The notes under the pieces: model-generated
What the model was told of the DNA's origin: nothing
What the model saw: the letters and a program-made list of their open reading frames with translations, nothing else
Databases searched by the model: none
Assembly: GCA_048270425.1 (NCBI GenBank)
Contig: JBLWSY010000007.1
Coordinates: 1-64,000 of the forward strand
DNA: 64,000 bases
From: Oceanospirillum sp048270425
GTDB taxonomy: Bacteria > Pseudomonadota > Gammaproteobacteria > Pseudomonadales > Halomonadaceae
Reading direction: 5' to 3'
Shown: positions 35,964 through 44,446 of the stretch, piece by piece
How positions within the stretch are numbered: the stretch's first letter is position 1
How the letters are laid out: every line of letters starts with the position of its first letter
Position numbers and translations under genes: made by a program

Positions 35964-37049
35964 ATGACCTCTATTTCAAGCCCGGATGCTATCCGGCAGC
36001 TACGCCAACGTGTGGCTGATTTTAAAGCGGACAACCCTAAGCTGAGAATTCGCAATGTGGCCGATGCTCTCAATGTGAGCGAAGCAGAACTGGTCGCTTT
36101 GGAGTGTGGTGGCAGCGTATTTCGCCTACGTTCGGATGCTGAAAGCCTGCGCCAGTTAATGTCCGACATTCGTAACCTCGGTCCTGTCATGGCGTTATCA
36201 CGCAATGACAGTGTCGTACATGAAAAAAACGGTGTGTATGGCAAGCTTGGGGGTGGAGACCATGTGGGGCTTTTCCTTGGCGATATCGACCTGCGAATCT
36301 TCTTCAAACAGTGGGCGCTGGCCTTTTATGTGGAAGAAGCCGGGCGTCGCAGTCTGCAGTTTTTTGATGCTGCCGGGGACGCTATTCACAAGATTTACGC
36401 CAACAACGAAACCGATATGAGCGCACTGGATCAGTTGGTTCAGCGCTACAGGTCAGAAGATCAGTGCGCTGGTCTGGTTATTGATCCGGTCTCTGCAGCC
36501 GGGGCTGATCGGCGAGTGACAGAACCGACCCAGGCCGATAGTGATATTGATCTTAGGCGGTTTCATCAGGACTGGGATCAGCTTCAGGATGTGCATGATT
36601 TTTTTGCGTTGCTGAAAAAACATCACCTTGAGCGTCGTCAGGCGTTTCGGTTGGCCGGTCAGGCAAGGGCCAGACAGCTCCCGGTCGATGTCCTTGAGCA
36701 AGCGCTGACACTGGCCGCAGATCAAGAGTTTCCTATCATGGTCTTTGTCGGCAATAGCGGCATAGTTCAGATTCATACCGGACCGGTGAAGAAACTGATG
36801 CGCACAGGCCCCTGGTTCAATGTACTGGATCCGGGTTTTAATCTGCATGCTAACACCGACGCTTTCGCCGAGGCCTGGCTGGTTCGGCGTCCGACAGAAG
36901 ATGGCACCGTGTCTTCACTGGAAATCTTTGACCGAAACGGACATCAGGTTTTGCAGCTGTTTGGTGCCCGAAAACCCGGTCAGAAAGAGCGGTCCGAATG
37001 GCAGGCGTTGCTGGAATCACTGGAATCTTCAGCTGACGCTTCGGCTTGA
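35964..37049 (+). CDS. hmuS: Hemin-degrading factor HmuS/HemS
   Basis: A 361-residue cytoplasmic heme-handling protein of the HemS/ChuS/HmuS family built from two repeats, each covering about 170 residues: NLGPVMALSRNDSVVHEKNG in the first and ADQEFPIMVFVGNSGIVQIH in the second. Such proteins bind heme and either degrade it or pass it on. The normal heme ligand region HTGPVKKL is present. It follows the HmuY-like gene after a terminator, so it may use readthrough or its own promoter. GGAG lies 7 nt before ATG. Confidence 0.93.
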   Translation: MTSISSPDAIRQLRQRVADFKADNPKLRIRNVADALNVSEAELVALECGGSVFRLRSDAESLRQLMSDIRNLGPVMALSRNDSVVHEKNGVYGKLGGGDHVGLFLGDIDLRIFFKQWALAFYVEEAGRRSLQFFDAAGDAIHKIYANNETDMSALDQLVQRYRSEDQCAGLVIDPVSAAGADRRVTEPTQADSDIDLRRFHQDWDQLQDVHDFFALLKKHHLERRQAFRLAGQARARQLPVDVLEQALTLAADQEFPIMVFVGNSGIVQIHTGPVKKLMRTGPWFNVLDPGFNLHANTDAFAEAWLVRRPTEDGTVSSLEIFDRNGHQVLQLFGARKPGQKERSEWQALLESLESSADASA

Positions 37050-37085
37050 ATCAAGCCCATTAGCAGGCGTCAGAATAAACCACTA

Positions 37086-37117
37086 AAAGCCGGGTGCACG
37101 AAGTGACCCGGCTTTTT
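37086..37117. terminator. Bidirectional terminator between hmuS and hmuV
   Basis: AAAGCCGGGT and ACCCGGCTTT with a 10-nt loop and TTT tail on the plus strand; the minus strand also ends in TTTT. It separates convergent hmuS (+) and hmuV (-). Confidence 0.85.
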
Positions 37118-37160
37118 CGTTTTAAGTTTTTGCTGCGGCTAATCGGTTGGAAGGATGTGA

Positions 37161-38021
37161 TCAGATCAGAACGGTTTGCCCGCTATCCGTCTGTATGATC
37201 TGGGGACGGTATTGCCAGTGATACTCTATAGTTTCCGGTGTCAGGATCTTTTCCGGCCTTCCCTCCAGAGCAATTTCCCCTTTGTCGATCAGACAGCAGC
37301 GGTCACAGTATTGCAGTGCCTGATTCAGATCGTGCAGGATCACCAGCACACCGTAGCCATTCTGTTTCGCCTGTTTTCTGGCGAGAGAAAGAATGCCGTG
37401 TTGCTGGCCCAGATCCTGTGCGGATGTGGGTTCATCAAGCATTAATAGTGGTGCGAGTTCTGCCTGACTTAACTGCAGCAGGACGCGGGCTAACTGAACC
37501 CGCTGGCGTTCACCGCCAGACAGCGATGGGTAGCTGCGATCCGCCAGATGCAGACAGTCAGCCTGATCCATGACGCTATGGGTCAGTCGCCAGCCCTCTT
37601 TGTGGCTGATCGAGAGCGGTGTCAGCCCCAGGGCAACAACTTCCTGCGCCTGGAAAGGAAACGTCAGTTCGCTGGATTGAGCCAGTACGCCCAGATGCTG
37701 AGCCAAATGCTGATGATTCCACGCTCTGCGGGGTCTGTTATGCAGTTTAACCACGCCACTGCTTTCCAGGGTTCCGGTGATGGCTTTGAAAAAGGTGGAT
37801 TTACCAGCGCCATTGGGGCCGAGGACACCAACAACTTCTCCTGGATGCATCGAAAAACGATCCACATTAAGAAGGCTTTTTGTTCCCGCCATCACATGGA
37901 GATCAGAGACCGACAGCAGGGCCGTTTGCTCCGCTTGTCCGGTTATATCAGGCCTTCGGTCAGAGGCCGTGTGGTGTTCAGAAGACGAATGAATCGGGTC
38001 GGAAACAGTCATATCAGGCAT
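37161..38021 (-). CDS. hmuV: Heme ABC transporter ATP-binding protein HmuV
   Basis: A 286-residue ABC ATPase that powers heme import. Walker A is GPNGAGKST, the signature LSGGERQRVQLARV, Walker B PLLMLDEP and the switch His in LVILHDLNQ. An N-terminal extension of about 34 residues precedes the usual start of the domain. It overlaps the end of hmuU by 8 bp, so translation is coupled. Order hmuT-hmuU-hmuV on the minus strand. Confidence 0.93.
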   Translation of the reverse strand: MPDMTVSDPIHSSSEHHTASDRRPDITGQAEQTALLSVSDLHVMAGTKSLLNVDRFSMHPGEVVGVLGPNGAGKSTFFKAITGTLESSGVVKLHNRPRRAWNHQHLAQHLGVLAQSSELTFPFQAQEVVALGLTPLSISHKEGWRLTHSVMDQADCLHLADRSYPSLSGGERQRVQLARVLLQLSQAELAPLLMLDEPTSAQDLGQQHGILSLARKQAKQNGYGVLVILHDLNQALQYCDRCCLIDKGEIALEGRPEKILTPETIEYHWQYRPQIIQTDSGQTVLI

Positions 38022-39045
38022 TCCAGCGGCGGCGTTGTTGAATCAGCATAAACAGAAAGAAGGGCGCACCCATCAAGGCTGTAACCAGACCGACAGGCAG
38101 CTCCGCGGGTTGTACAGCCAGACGTGAGAACAGATCAGCAATCAGCAATAACAGAGCGCCACACAGCGCTGCCAGCGGCAAAAGGCTGGTATGGCTTGGG
38201 CCGGTCGCCATGCGCACAATATGGGGGACCACTAAGCCAATAAAGCCGATGATGCCTGAGCAGGCAACGGCAACACCCACGCCGATCGCGGTGAGAATAA
38301 TTAACTCCAGTTTCAGACGCTCCACATTGATACCCAGATGACGGGCATCAGATTCACCCAGTAAAAGCGCGTTGAGTGCTCCGGCGCGCTTCTGGAAGGC
38401 AACAGCCAGTAGCAGGAAGGTGGCGCTGGCCAGAAGAATTTTATGGGTATCGCTACCGGCCAGAGATCCCATCTGCCAGAGACTTAATGCCCTGAGATTT
38501 TCATCACTGGCAAAATAACTGACAAAGCCGATGGCTGCCCCGGCAAAAGCCGACAGCGCGACCCCGGCCAGCAGGAGTACCAGCACCGACGTGCCAGACC
38601 GGGTTTGCGACAACCCGTAAACCAGAAGTGTCGCTCCAAGGCCTGCTACAAAGGCTGCCACCGGAACCGACCAGGCTGAAATGCTTGCCGGTAGCCAGAC
38701 AATCGCAATAACAGCGCCCACCGCCGCACCGGAAGAAACACCAATGATTCCCGGATCAGCCAAGGGGTTGCGGAACAACCCCTGCATCACGGCACCGCAC
38801 TGGGCCAGAATTGCCCCCACGGCCAACGCCAGCAGCATTCGCGGCAATCTCAGCTCCATCACCACAGCCTGCTGATAACCCTGCAGGCTGCTGAAGGCGG
38901 AGCCGGTTGCTGCGTCAATTATGGCTAAGAGGCTATCCAGTGCAGGCAGAGGCATGGCTCCCAGCATCACAGAAGACATTGCCGCCAGAAGCAGCAGTAA
39001 CAGCAACACTGAGGCGGTCATGACTGGGGGCAGGCGCAGCATCAT
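38014..39045 (-). CDS. hmuU: Heme ABC transporter permease HmuU
   Basis: A 343-residue FecCD/BtuC-type permease with about ten membrane helices. RLPRMLLALAVGAILAQCGAV and the GNPLADPGIIGVSSGA region, and GFIGLVVPHIVRM, are family signatures. It forms the inner-membrane channel for heme with HmuV and HmuT. GGAG precedes the ATG at 7 nt, and the gene begins inside 5 nt of the hmuT stop. Confidence 0.93.
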   Translation of the reverse strand: MMLRLPPVMTASVLLLLLLLAAMSSVMLGAMPLPALDSLLAIIDAATGSAFSSLQGYQQAVVMELRLPRMLLALAVGAILAQCGAVMQGLFRNPLADPGIIGVSSGAAVGAVIAIVWLPASISAWSVPVAAFVAGLGATLLVYGLSQTRSGTSVLVLLLAGVALSAFAGAAIGFVSYFASDENLRALSLWQMGSLAGSDTHKILLASATFLLLAVAFQKRAGALNALLLGESDARHLGINVERLKLELIILTAIGVGVAVACSGIIGFIGLVVPHIVRMATGPSHTSLLPLAALCGALLLLIADLFSRLAVQPAELPVGLVTALMGAPFFLFMLIQQRRRWNA

Positions 39046-39049
39046 GTCG

Positions 39050-39976
39050 TTACTCCCCGGTATCTGCTAAAGAGGCTGCTGGCACGTTCTTGCGTGTTGT
39101 GACAGAGCGATCATTAATCAGATCCGATAAGCGCTGAGCTTCCGTTAGGGCGGAAACACTTAACCCACCTGAGACGATACTGCGTCCATCAACGGCATAA
39201 ACTTTTCCGCTTTGTCCGGCGGGTGTGTGCAGCAGCAGGGGATTACTCTTAAGAAAGCGCTCAACCCCTTCGTTGGGGTCGCGGGTAGAAACCAGAATTA
39301 AGGTCGGCTGCATAGCAACCAGTGCTTCGACAGAGATACTGCGATAGTTGTCGTAGTCGGCCAGATTACGTGCACCGGTCAGGGAGATCAGCGCTCCACC
39401 ACCGGTTTGGCTTCCGGCCATGCGCAGTTTGCTGTCCATATTGAGCAGAAAAACCGCTCTCTCATCAGTGAGGGACTGTGCATCAAGTCGCTGCTGCTTT
39501 TGGTTGTTGCGCTGGATCAGGGCTTCGCCTTGTTGGGAGATATTCAGCTGTTGAGCCAGATGACGGATATTATGGTTCAGCTGCTGCGTTGTATGGGCGA
39601 CCGGCAACTGAATCAGTTGCACCGGACTTTGCTGAAGCTGGCGTATTACATGTTCCGGACCCATATGGTTGCTGCCCACCAGCAGGTCGGGATTCATACT
39701 CATAATCCCTTCGGCGGATAAATTGCGGTGATAGCCAACCGATGGCAGAGGGTTATCGGCATCGGGCTGAGTACTGGTGACATCAATAGCAATCAGTTGA
39801 TCCTGCAGCCCAAAAGCCACCAGAAGCTCAGTACTCCCCGAGTCTGTGCTAATAATGCGCTTCGGAGCTTGTTTCTCAGCTGCTAGGGCTGTTGGTGGCA
39901 CAGCGCTAATCGCAAAAAAAGAGATGACCAGCGAAATGACAGCTCTGTACAGGAGTGAGGAGTTGGCTTGTGTCAT
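39050..39976 (-). CDS. hmuT: Periplasmic heme-binding protein HmuT
   Basis: A 308-residue periplasmic binding protein with signal peptide (cleavage near ALAA-EK). PKRIISTDSGSTELLVAFG and VGYHRNLSAEGIMSMNPDLL are typical of the ShuT/HmuT cluster; the Tyr in VGYHRNL is positioned like a heme ligand. I chose ATG 39976 as it begins the signal peptide; the in-frame TTG at 40015 would add 13 polar residues. First gene of the hmuTUV operon, divergent from the HutZ-type gene with a shared Fur-box-like site. Confidence 0.92.
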   Translation of the reverse strand: MTQANSSLLYRAVISLVISFFAISAVPPTALAAEKQAPKRIISTDSGSTELLVAFGLQDQLIAIDVTSTQPDADNPLPSVGYHRNLSAEGIMSMNPDLLVGSNHMGPEHVIRQLQQSPVQLIQLPVAHTTQQLNHNIRHLAQQLNISQQGEALIQRNNQKQQRLDAQSLTDERAVFLLNMDSKLRMAGSQTGGGALISLTGARNLADYDNYRSISVEALVAMQPTLILVSTRDPNEGVERFLKSNPLLLHTPAGQSGKVYAVDGRSIVSGGLSVSALTEAQRLSDLINDRSVTTRKNVPAASLADTGE

Positions 39977-40040
39977 GATTTTTGTTCGTCCGTTCGGGGT
40001 TTGATGAGAATTCAATCCTGCTGGATATCTGAAAAATACT

Positions 40041-40059
40041 AATGATAATAATTTGCATT
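40041..40059. promoter_or_regulatory. Fur-box-like site between hmuT and HutZ-type gene
   Basis: AATGATAATAATTTGCATT matches most positions of the Fur consensus and lies in the 155-bp divergent spacer, where it could repress both operons. Confidence 0.75.
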
Positions 40060-40131
40060 TGCAAGAAAGTGTTTTCCGGATTATGGTTGTCGGGTTGGAT
40101 TTGAGTTATCAAACGTCACTGGAGAAGCGAC

Positions 40132-40671
40132 ATGACCCCGGAAGAAAAGCAGCAAAAACTGGCCATTAAAATCAATCGAGACGTGTTGGATTTTATCGAA
40201 AGCCGCAAAAGTCTTTATCTGTCGAGCATTCAGCCTGATGGTAAGCCTTATGCTTCCTATGCCCCTTTTGCCATAGGTGATGAGTGCCTCTACGTGCTCT
40301 TGAGTGAAATTGCATTGCATGCCATCAACCTGCAGCATAATGCATCTGCATCGGTGTTGATTGCTCAGGATGAAGACAGAGCCAAAGAGTTGTTTGCCCG
40401 GGTGCGGGTGAATTACGCCGTGGAAGCAGAGCTTTTAGCCGTTGATTCCCCTCAGTGGAATGAAGGGGTGAAAATCATGACCGACCGCTTAGGTCAGCGC
40501 GTTGAAAACCTGAGTCAGTTATCGGACTTTCGCCTGTTCCGCCTCAAGCCTCAGGGCGGTCGTTTTGTGAAAGGGTTTGGCGCAGCTTATACCCTGGTGG
40601 GTAATACGCTGGCCGGTGAAGCTGTTGATCACCTCCGTGAAGGGCATAAAAAGCGTTCTGAAGCAGCCTGA
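40132..40671 (+). CDS. hutZ: HutZ/HugZ-family heme utilisation protein
   Basis: A 179-residue split-barrel FMN-binding-like protein of the pyridoxamine 5'-phosphate oxidase superfamily, matching HutZ/HugZ, which bind or degrade heme in the cytoplasm. SRKSLYLSSIQPDGKPYASYAPF is the family N-terminal block and RFVKGFGAAYTL near the C-terminus contains the heme-contacting region. GGAG precedes the ATG. Its divergent partner is hmuT. With HmuS also present, the strain has two heme-processing proteins. Confidence 0.9.
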   Translation: MTPEEKQQKLAIKINRDVLDFIESRKSLYLSSIQPDGKPYASYAPFAIGDECLYVLLSEIALHAINLQHNASASVLIAQDEDRAKELFARVRVNYAVEAELLAVDSPQWNEGVKIMTDRLGQRVENLSQLSDFRLFRLKPQGGRFVKGFGAAYTLVGNTLAGEAVDHLREGHKKRSEAA

Positions 40672-40691
40672 TAGCGGTACTTATGATCATG

Positions 40692-40719
40692 AGAGACACC
40701 GGGTCGAGGGTGTCTTTCA
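40692..40719 (+). terminator. Probable terminator after HutZ-type gene
   Basis: AGACACC and GGTGTCT arms with an 8-nt loop, followed by TTC. T-tract is short. Confidence 0.5.
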
Positions 40720-40807
40720 AGCCTTTCTGTTCCCGATTTAACTCCGGCTATCCCTTGATCTAACTCTCGTTTATCACCCGACTTGCATCTGATTAACTTT
40801 TGTTTTT

Positions 40808-40820
40808 GATAATCATTATC
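40808..40820 (+). promoter_or_regulatory. Fur-box-like site before two-component operon
   Basis: GATAATCATTATC is a perfect 6-1-6 Fur inverted repeat, about 80 bp before the response-regulator start. Confidence 0.82.
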
Positions 40821-40899
40821 AACTGAATATAATACAGCCATTTTTCATGCAGCTTACGGCCTGAATCCACAGGCCGGTTAATCAGCAACGAGGTGGGTG

Positions 40900-41676
40900 A
40901 TGAACGCTAAATTTGATCCGGAACATTTGGATGAACTCAACAAGGGTTCTGATAAGGCGGTTCCTGATGGACGTCAGCCTGCCCGTATTCTGCTGGTGGA
41001 GGATGATGAGGAGGTCAGCAGTCTGATCGTATCTTCCCTGCAGCAACAGGGCTATACGGTTGATCTGTGCCGTGATGGTGAGTCCGGTTTGCTTACCGCG
41101 CTTTCCGGCAATCATCAGGTCATTCTGTTGGATATTATGCTGCCGGAGCTGGATGGCCTGAGCTTGCTGAACCGTCTGCGCGCTGCTGAGAAGGATACTC
41201 CGGTGATTCTTCTCTCTGCCCTTGGAGAGGAGCAGGACAGGATTCGCGGCTTTCATTCCGGTGCGGATGACTACCTGCCCAAGCCCTTCAGTGTGCCGGA
41301 GCTGGTACTGAGAATTCAGGTATTGCTGCGTCGTTGTTATGCTGCCCAGCATTCTGATGATAGCTCAGAACTGAGTGATCACTACCTGCTGTTAAGCCGA
41401 AAAGAGAAACAGGCCCGTGTTCGTACGGCTCAGGATCAGCCCTGGAAACTGCTGGATCTGACGCCGGTGGAGTTTGAGCTGCTCTGGCAGCTGATGAAGC
41501 AGAAAGATGAAGTCCTCAGTCGACCCTACCTTTACCAGCTGGTCCTGAACCGCGCTTTCAGTCGTTACGATCGCAGTCTGGATATGCATATCAGCAATCT
41601 GCGTAACAAGATTCGCCGCCACCTGCCGGAAGCCGGTCTGATTCAGACCATTCGTGGTCAGGGATACCGCTACTGA
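40900..41676 (+). CDS. OmpR-family response regulator
   Basis: A 258-residue response regulator with an unusual 27-residue N-terminal extension, receiver domain (ARILLVEDDEE acid pocket, phospho-acceptor Asp in VILLDIMLPELDG, Lys in LPKPFS) and C-terminal winged helix (LTPVEFELLWQL ... IRGQGYRY). Start ATG 40900 follows GAGGTG closely; the GTG codon just before it is too near the Shine-Dalgarno. The kinase gene overlaps its stop by one base (TGATG). A perfect Fur box upstream suggests iron-limited expression, and the neighbourhood suggests a role in heme or metal uptake control. Confidence 0.92.
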   Translation: MNAKFDPEHLDELNKGSDKAVPDGRQPARILLVEDDEEVSSLIVSSLQQQGYTVDLCRDGESGLLTALSGNHQVILLDIMLPELDGLSLLNRLRAAEKDTPVILLSALGEEQDRIRGFHSGADDYLPKPFSVPELVLRIQVLLRRCYAAQHSDDSSELSDHYLLLSRKEKQARVRTAQDQPWKLLDLTPVEFELLWQLMKQKDEVLSRPYLYQLVLNRAFSRYDRSLDMHISNLRNKIRRHLPEAGLIQTIRGQGYRY

Positions 41677-43079
41677 TGAGTCGTCGCCTCTACATCCTGT
41701 TGGTACTGGGCATCTGTCTGGGCAGTCTGGTTTTGTTCAGTCTGATGCACAAAACTGAGGATTACTTGTCTCGGCGTCTGACCCTTATTAACCCTGACGA
41801 CCAGCAGGTGCTCAAGGATTATGCCCGTCAGGCTGAGGCCCTTTATCGCCAGCAGGATCAGGTCGGTATGCAGCACCTGATAGATGAGATTGAGGCGAAA
41901 CATCAAACCTGGGCTGCGGTGCTGACGCCTGAATTGCACACTGCTTTGGGCACCCGGGTGCCGGAGGCTTATCAGTCCCGTCTCAGCTTTCAGCGCAAGC
42001 TGGCCTGGCCGGTACATGGCGTCTGGAAAGAGGTGCTGATCGGTATTCCTTTTCAGGAGCATGCTGCCAGTCTGGTTATCCGCCTGCCATCGGCAATGCA
42101 TCCCCGACCTAACCTGATGTTCTGGCATGTGGCGCTGGTCTGGCTGCTGCCCTTAAGTGTGCTTTTTATCTTTACCCACTGGCTTTATCGCCATCTGATC
42201 CGTCCGATCAATATCCTGAAAAATGCCGCCAAGGATCTGGCTTACAAAGAGTTTGCCCGACCGGTTCGGCCGCAGCTGGGTAATCGACAGGATGAACTGG
42301 CGCAGCTGGCGACCTCTTTTGATGAGATGGCCGAGCGCATTCAGCTGCTGGTCAGCTCTCAGCGCCAGTTGATTGGTGATCTGTCCCATGAGCTGCGTAC
42401 CCCGCTGGCGCGTATGAAGCTGGTGCAGGACAGTGACTGGCCGGAGACCCGGTGCAGAGAAAAACTGGATCGGGAGATCAATCTGATCAATCAGCTGATT
42501 GATGATGCCATGACCCTTGCCTGGCTGGACAATGAACAGCGCCGCTACCTGCCGGAGCATCTGCAGGAAGAGGTTCAGCTCGATCGGTTGTTGGATGTGA
42601 TCTGCGATGATGCCGAGTTTGAGTTCAGCGGTCGTCAGATCGTCCGGGACTATCCGGATGATGTGCTGCTTAAGCAGAGTAACGCTTTGGCGTTGAGTCA
42701 GAGTCTGGAAAATATTATCCGTAATGGTCTGATCCACAGCCCTGAGGGCGGAGCGCTGAAAGTCAGTGTTGGCTTGCAATCCACACAAGTCCCACAAGTC
42801 CCACAAGCCTCACAAGCCGCGGACTCAACAGAATCAGGCGCACCGCGTCGGCTTCAGATCAGCATTACAGATCAGGGCAGTGGAGTGCCTGAGGCTCAGC
42901 TGGATAAAATCTTTCACCCCTTCTTCCGGTTGGATAAAGCCCGCGCCCGCAAACGCGGTGGTTTTGGCCTGGGGCTGGCGATAGCCCGTAAACAGGTGTT
43001 GCGTTTAGGCGGTCATCTGCAGGCGGAGAATGTTCCCGGTGCCGGTCTGAAAGTGACCCTCACATTGCCCCATTGCTGA
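41676..43079 (+). CDS. Sensor histidine kinase (RstB-like)
   Basis: A 467-residue inner-membrane kinase: TM1 at about 5-23, a periplasmic sensor of about 120 residues, TM2 at about 150-168, HAMP, H-box LIGDLSHELRTPLARM, N-box NIIRNGLIHS and ATP-lid motifs DQGSGVP and GGFGLGLAIA. The cognate regulator is the overlapping upstream gene. Between the N-box and the DQGSG motif there is a non-conserved insert encoded by four 9-bp repeats (STQVPQVPQASQ). The periplasmic signal is unknown. Confidence 0.93.
   Translation: MSRRLYILLVLGICLGSLVLFSLMHKTEDYLSRRLTLINPDDQQVLKDYARQAEALYRQQDQVGMQHLIDEIEAKHQTWAAVLTPELHTALGTRVPEAYQSRLSFQRKLAWPVHGVWKEVLIGIPFQEHAASLVIRLPSAMHPRPNLMFWHVALVWLLPLSVLFIFTHWLYRHLIRPINILKNAAKDLAYKEFARPVRPQLGNRQDELAQLATSFDEMAERIQLLVSSQRQLIGDLSHELRTPLARMKLVQDSDWPETRCREKLDREINLINQLIDDAMTLAWLDNEQRRYLPEHLQEEVQLDRLLDVICDDAEFEFSGRQIVRDYPDDVLLKQSNALALSQSLENIIRNGLIHSPEGGALKVSVGLQSTQVPQVPQASQAADSTESGAPRRLQISITDQGSGVPEAQLDKIFHPFFRLDKARARKRGGFGLGLAIARKQVLRLGGHLQAENVPGAGLKVTLTLPHC
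42784..42819 (+). repeat. Four tandem 9-bp repeats within the kinase gene
   Basis: CACAAGTCC, CACAAGTCC, CACAAGCCT, CACAAGCCG follow each other in frame in a loop of the ATPase domain. In-frame 9-bp units can vary in number without breaking the gene. Confidence 0.85.
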
Positions 43080-43150
43080 TCAATAATCGCTAAAGTAAAG
43101 AGTGTAAATTTCATTTTCCCGCGACCGGTTTCACCCCACAATAGCCTTTA

Positions 43151-43169
43151 ATTGATAATTGTTATCAAT
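43151..43169 (+). promoter_or_regulatory. Fur-box-like palindrome before PepSY operon
   Basis: ATTGATAA-TTG-TTATCAAT has perfect 8-bp arms and lies about 30 bp before the likely PepSY start codon, so Fur binding would block the operon's promoter. Confidence 0.75.
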
Positions 43170-43196
43170 CGCATATTTGACGTTATAGGCTATTCC

Positions 43197-43853
43197 GTGC
43201 TCGACAAAATCGCTGCTCTCTTTCCTGCTCGCACCGTTCGGGTGATTCATATCTACAGCTCTATGGTGATGCTTTTCATCATGCTGTTTTTCACTCTGAC
43301 CGGCATCACGCTGAATCACCCGGATTGGTTTCGTTCCTCTAAGCCTGCTCAGCTTATTGAAGCGGATGTTCCTGAGGTTTTATTGGATCAGGTGCAGCAC
43401 CTGCTGGACCCGGAGGCGGAGAAGAATCCGCAAGGGGCTAAAACAGCAGAGCCGTTACAGCTTGCGATACCGCTTTTGCAGTGGATTCGGGACGCTTATC
43501 AGGTTCATGGGCAGGAGTTGCGTCTGGAATGGGATGCCGAAGAGCAGTTTCTGATTGCTGATATTCAGCAGCCGGGAGGCTACAGCATTGCCGAGTTTGA
43601 TCTGGCCGCAGGCACGCTGTTGCTGGAGCGTAAAGATGCCAGCCTTATTCATCAGCTCAACGACCTGCATAAAGGCCGTCATACCGGGGATCTCTGGCGC
43701 GGCTTTATCGACTTTTCTGCACTGGTTTTACTCCTGTTTACCCTTAGCGGCTTCTGGTTACTGCTGCCGCAGAAGAAACGCCGTCGCAGAGCTTTTTCTG
43801 TCAGCGGTGTCGGGTTGGTTCTCTTTCTCTTTCTCTACTGGCACACGCTTTAA
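43197..43853 (+). CDS. PepSY-associated transmembrane protein
   Basis: A 218-residue membrane protein with a TM helix at about 17-40, an extracytoplasmic PepSY-like segment (about 45-160) and TM helices at about 165-185 and 195-215. Histidines conserved in PepSY reductase-type proteins are visible in VIHIYSS, TLNHPDW and LNDLHKGRH, suitable for heme b ligation. GTG 43197 is preferred because the upstream in-frame TTG lies in the Fur box. It heads an operon with DUF2271, DUF4198 and metal ABC genes, so electron transfer across the membrane to a periplasmic partner is a reasonable inference. Confidence 0.82.
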   Translation: MLDKIAALFPARTVRVIHIYSSMVMLFIMLFFTLTGITLNHPDWFRSSKPAQLIEADVPEVLLDQVQHLLDPEAEKNPQGAKTAEPLQLAIPLLQWIRDAYQVHGQELRLEWDAEEQFLIADIQQPGGYSIAEFDLAAGTLLLERKDASLIHQLNDLHKGRHTGDLWRGFIDFSALVLLLFTLSGFWLLLPQKKRRRRAFSVSGVGLVLFLFLYWHTL

Positions 43854-43875
43854 ACCGAAGAGGATATTGCATTTT

Positions 43876-44427
43876 ATGACACACAAGGGTTTTCAGAATA
43901 AAGGTTGGCGTGCCGGTTTCGCAGGCATCGTGGCAGGTATTTCACTCCTGTCTCTGACTGCGCAGCCCCTTCATGCCGCAGAGGCTAACAGCCCGGAAGC
44001 GCTGTCGATCACCTTTAGTTTGCCGGAGATTCAGACCGGTCAGTACCAGCGGCCTTATACCGCCGTCTGGGTTGAAGATGCATCCGGCAAGGCGGTGAAA
44101 ACCCTGGCGGTCTGGCATGGCGATAAAAAATGGCTGAAAGATCTGCGCCGCTGGTGGCGTAAAACCGGCCGTTATCAGGACGGTGATATTGACGGAGCAA
44201 CCGGCGCTACCAAGGGACCGGGGCAGTATTCCCTGAGCTGGGATGGCACCGACAGCACCGGTAACCCTGTTGCTGAAGGTGAGTATCAGCTGGTGTTGGA
44301 AGCTTCCCGTGAGCATGGCAGCCGATCCCTGCTGAAGCAGAAATTCATGCTGCCGGACAGCAATAAAACCTATCGCATTAAAGCGGGCAAAGAGTTAGGC
44401 CCGGTATCTGTTGAACAAGCCGATTAA
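43876..44427 (+). CDS. DUF2271 periplasmic protein with flavinylation-like motif
   Basis: A 183-residue exported protein; signal peptide ends near LHAA-EA. The FlgD-like Ig segment YSLSWDGTDSTGNPVAEGEY is typical of DUF2271. Just before it D106-G-A-T-G-A-T112 matches the D-x-x-(T/S)-G-A-(T/S) pattern to which ApbE attaches FMN in NqrC/RnfG-type proteins, making T112 the candidate acceptor. By recollection DUF2271 has been linked to extracytosolic flavinylation. ATG 43876 is chosen, as the longer frame overlaps the PepSY gene in another frame. No apbE gene lies in the window. Confidence 0.85.
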   Translation: MTHKGFQNKGWRAGFAGIVAGISLLSLTAQPLHAAEANSPEALSITFSLPEIQTGQYQRPYTAVWVEDASGKAVKTLAVWHGDKKWLKDLRRWWRKTGRYQDGDIDGATGATKGPGQYSLSWDGTDSTGNPVAEGEYQLVLEASREHGSRSLLKQKFMLPDSNKTYRIKAGKELGPVSVEQAD

Positions 44428-44446
44428 GCGCAAAGGAAGAATCACC

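Noticed and set aside
43555..43875. Long N-terminal extension of the DUF2271 frame
   Set aside because: Overlaps the PepSY gene in another frame; ATG 43876 begins a normal signal peptide.
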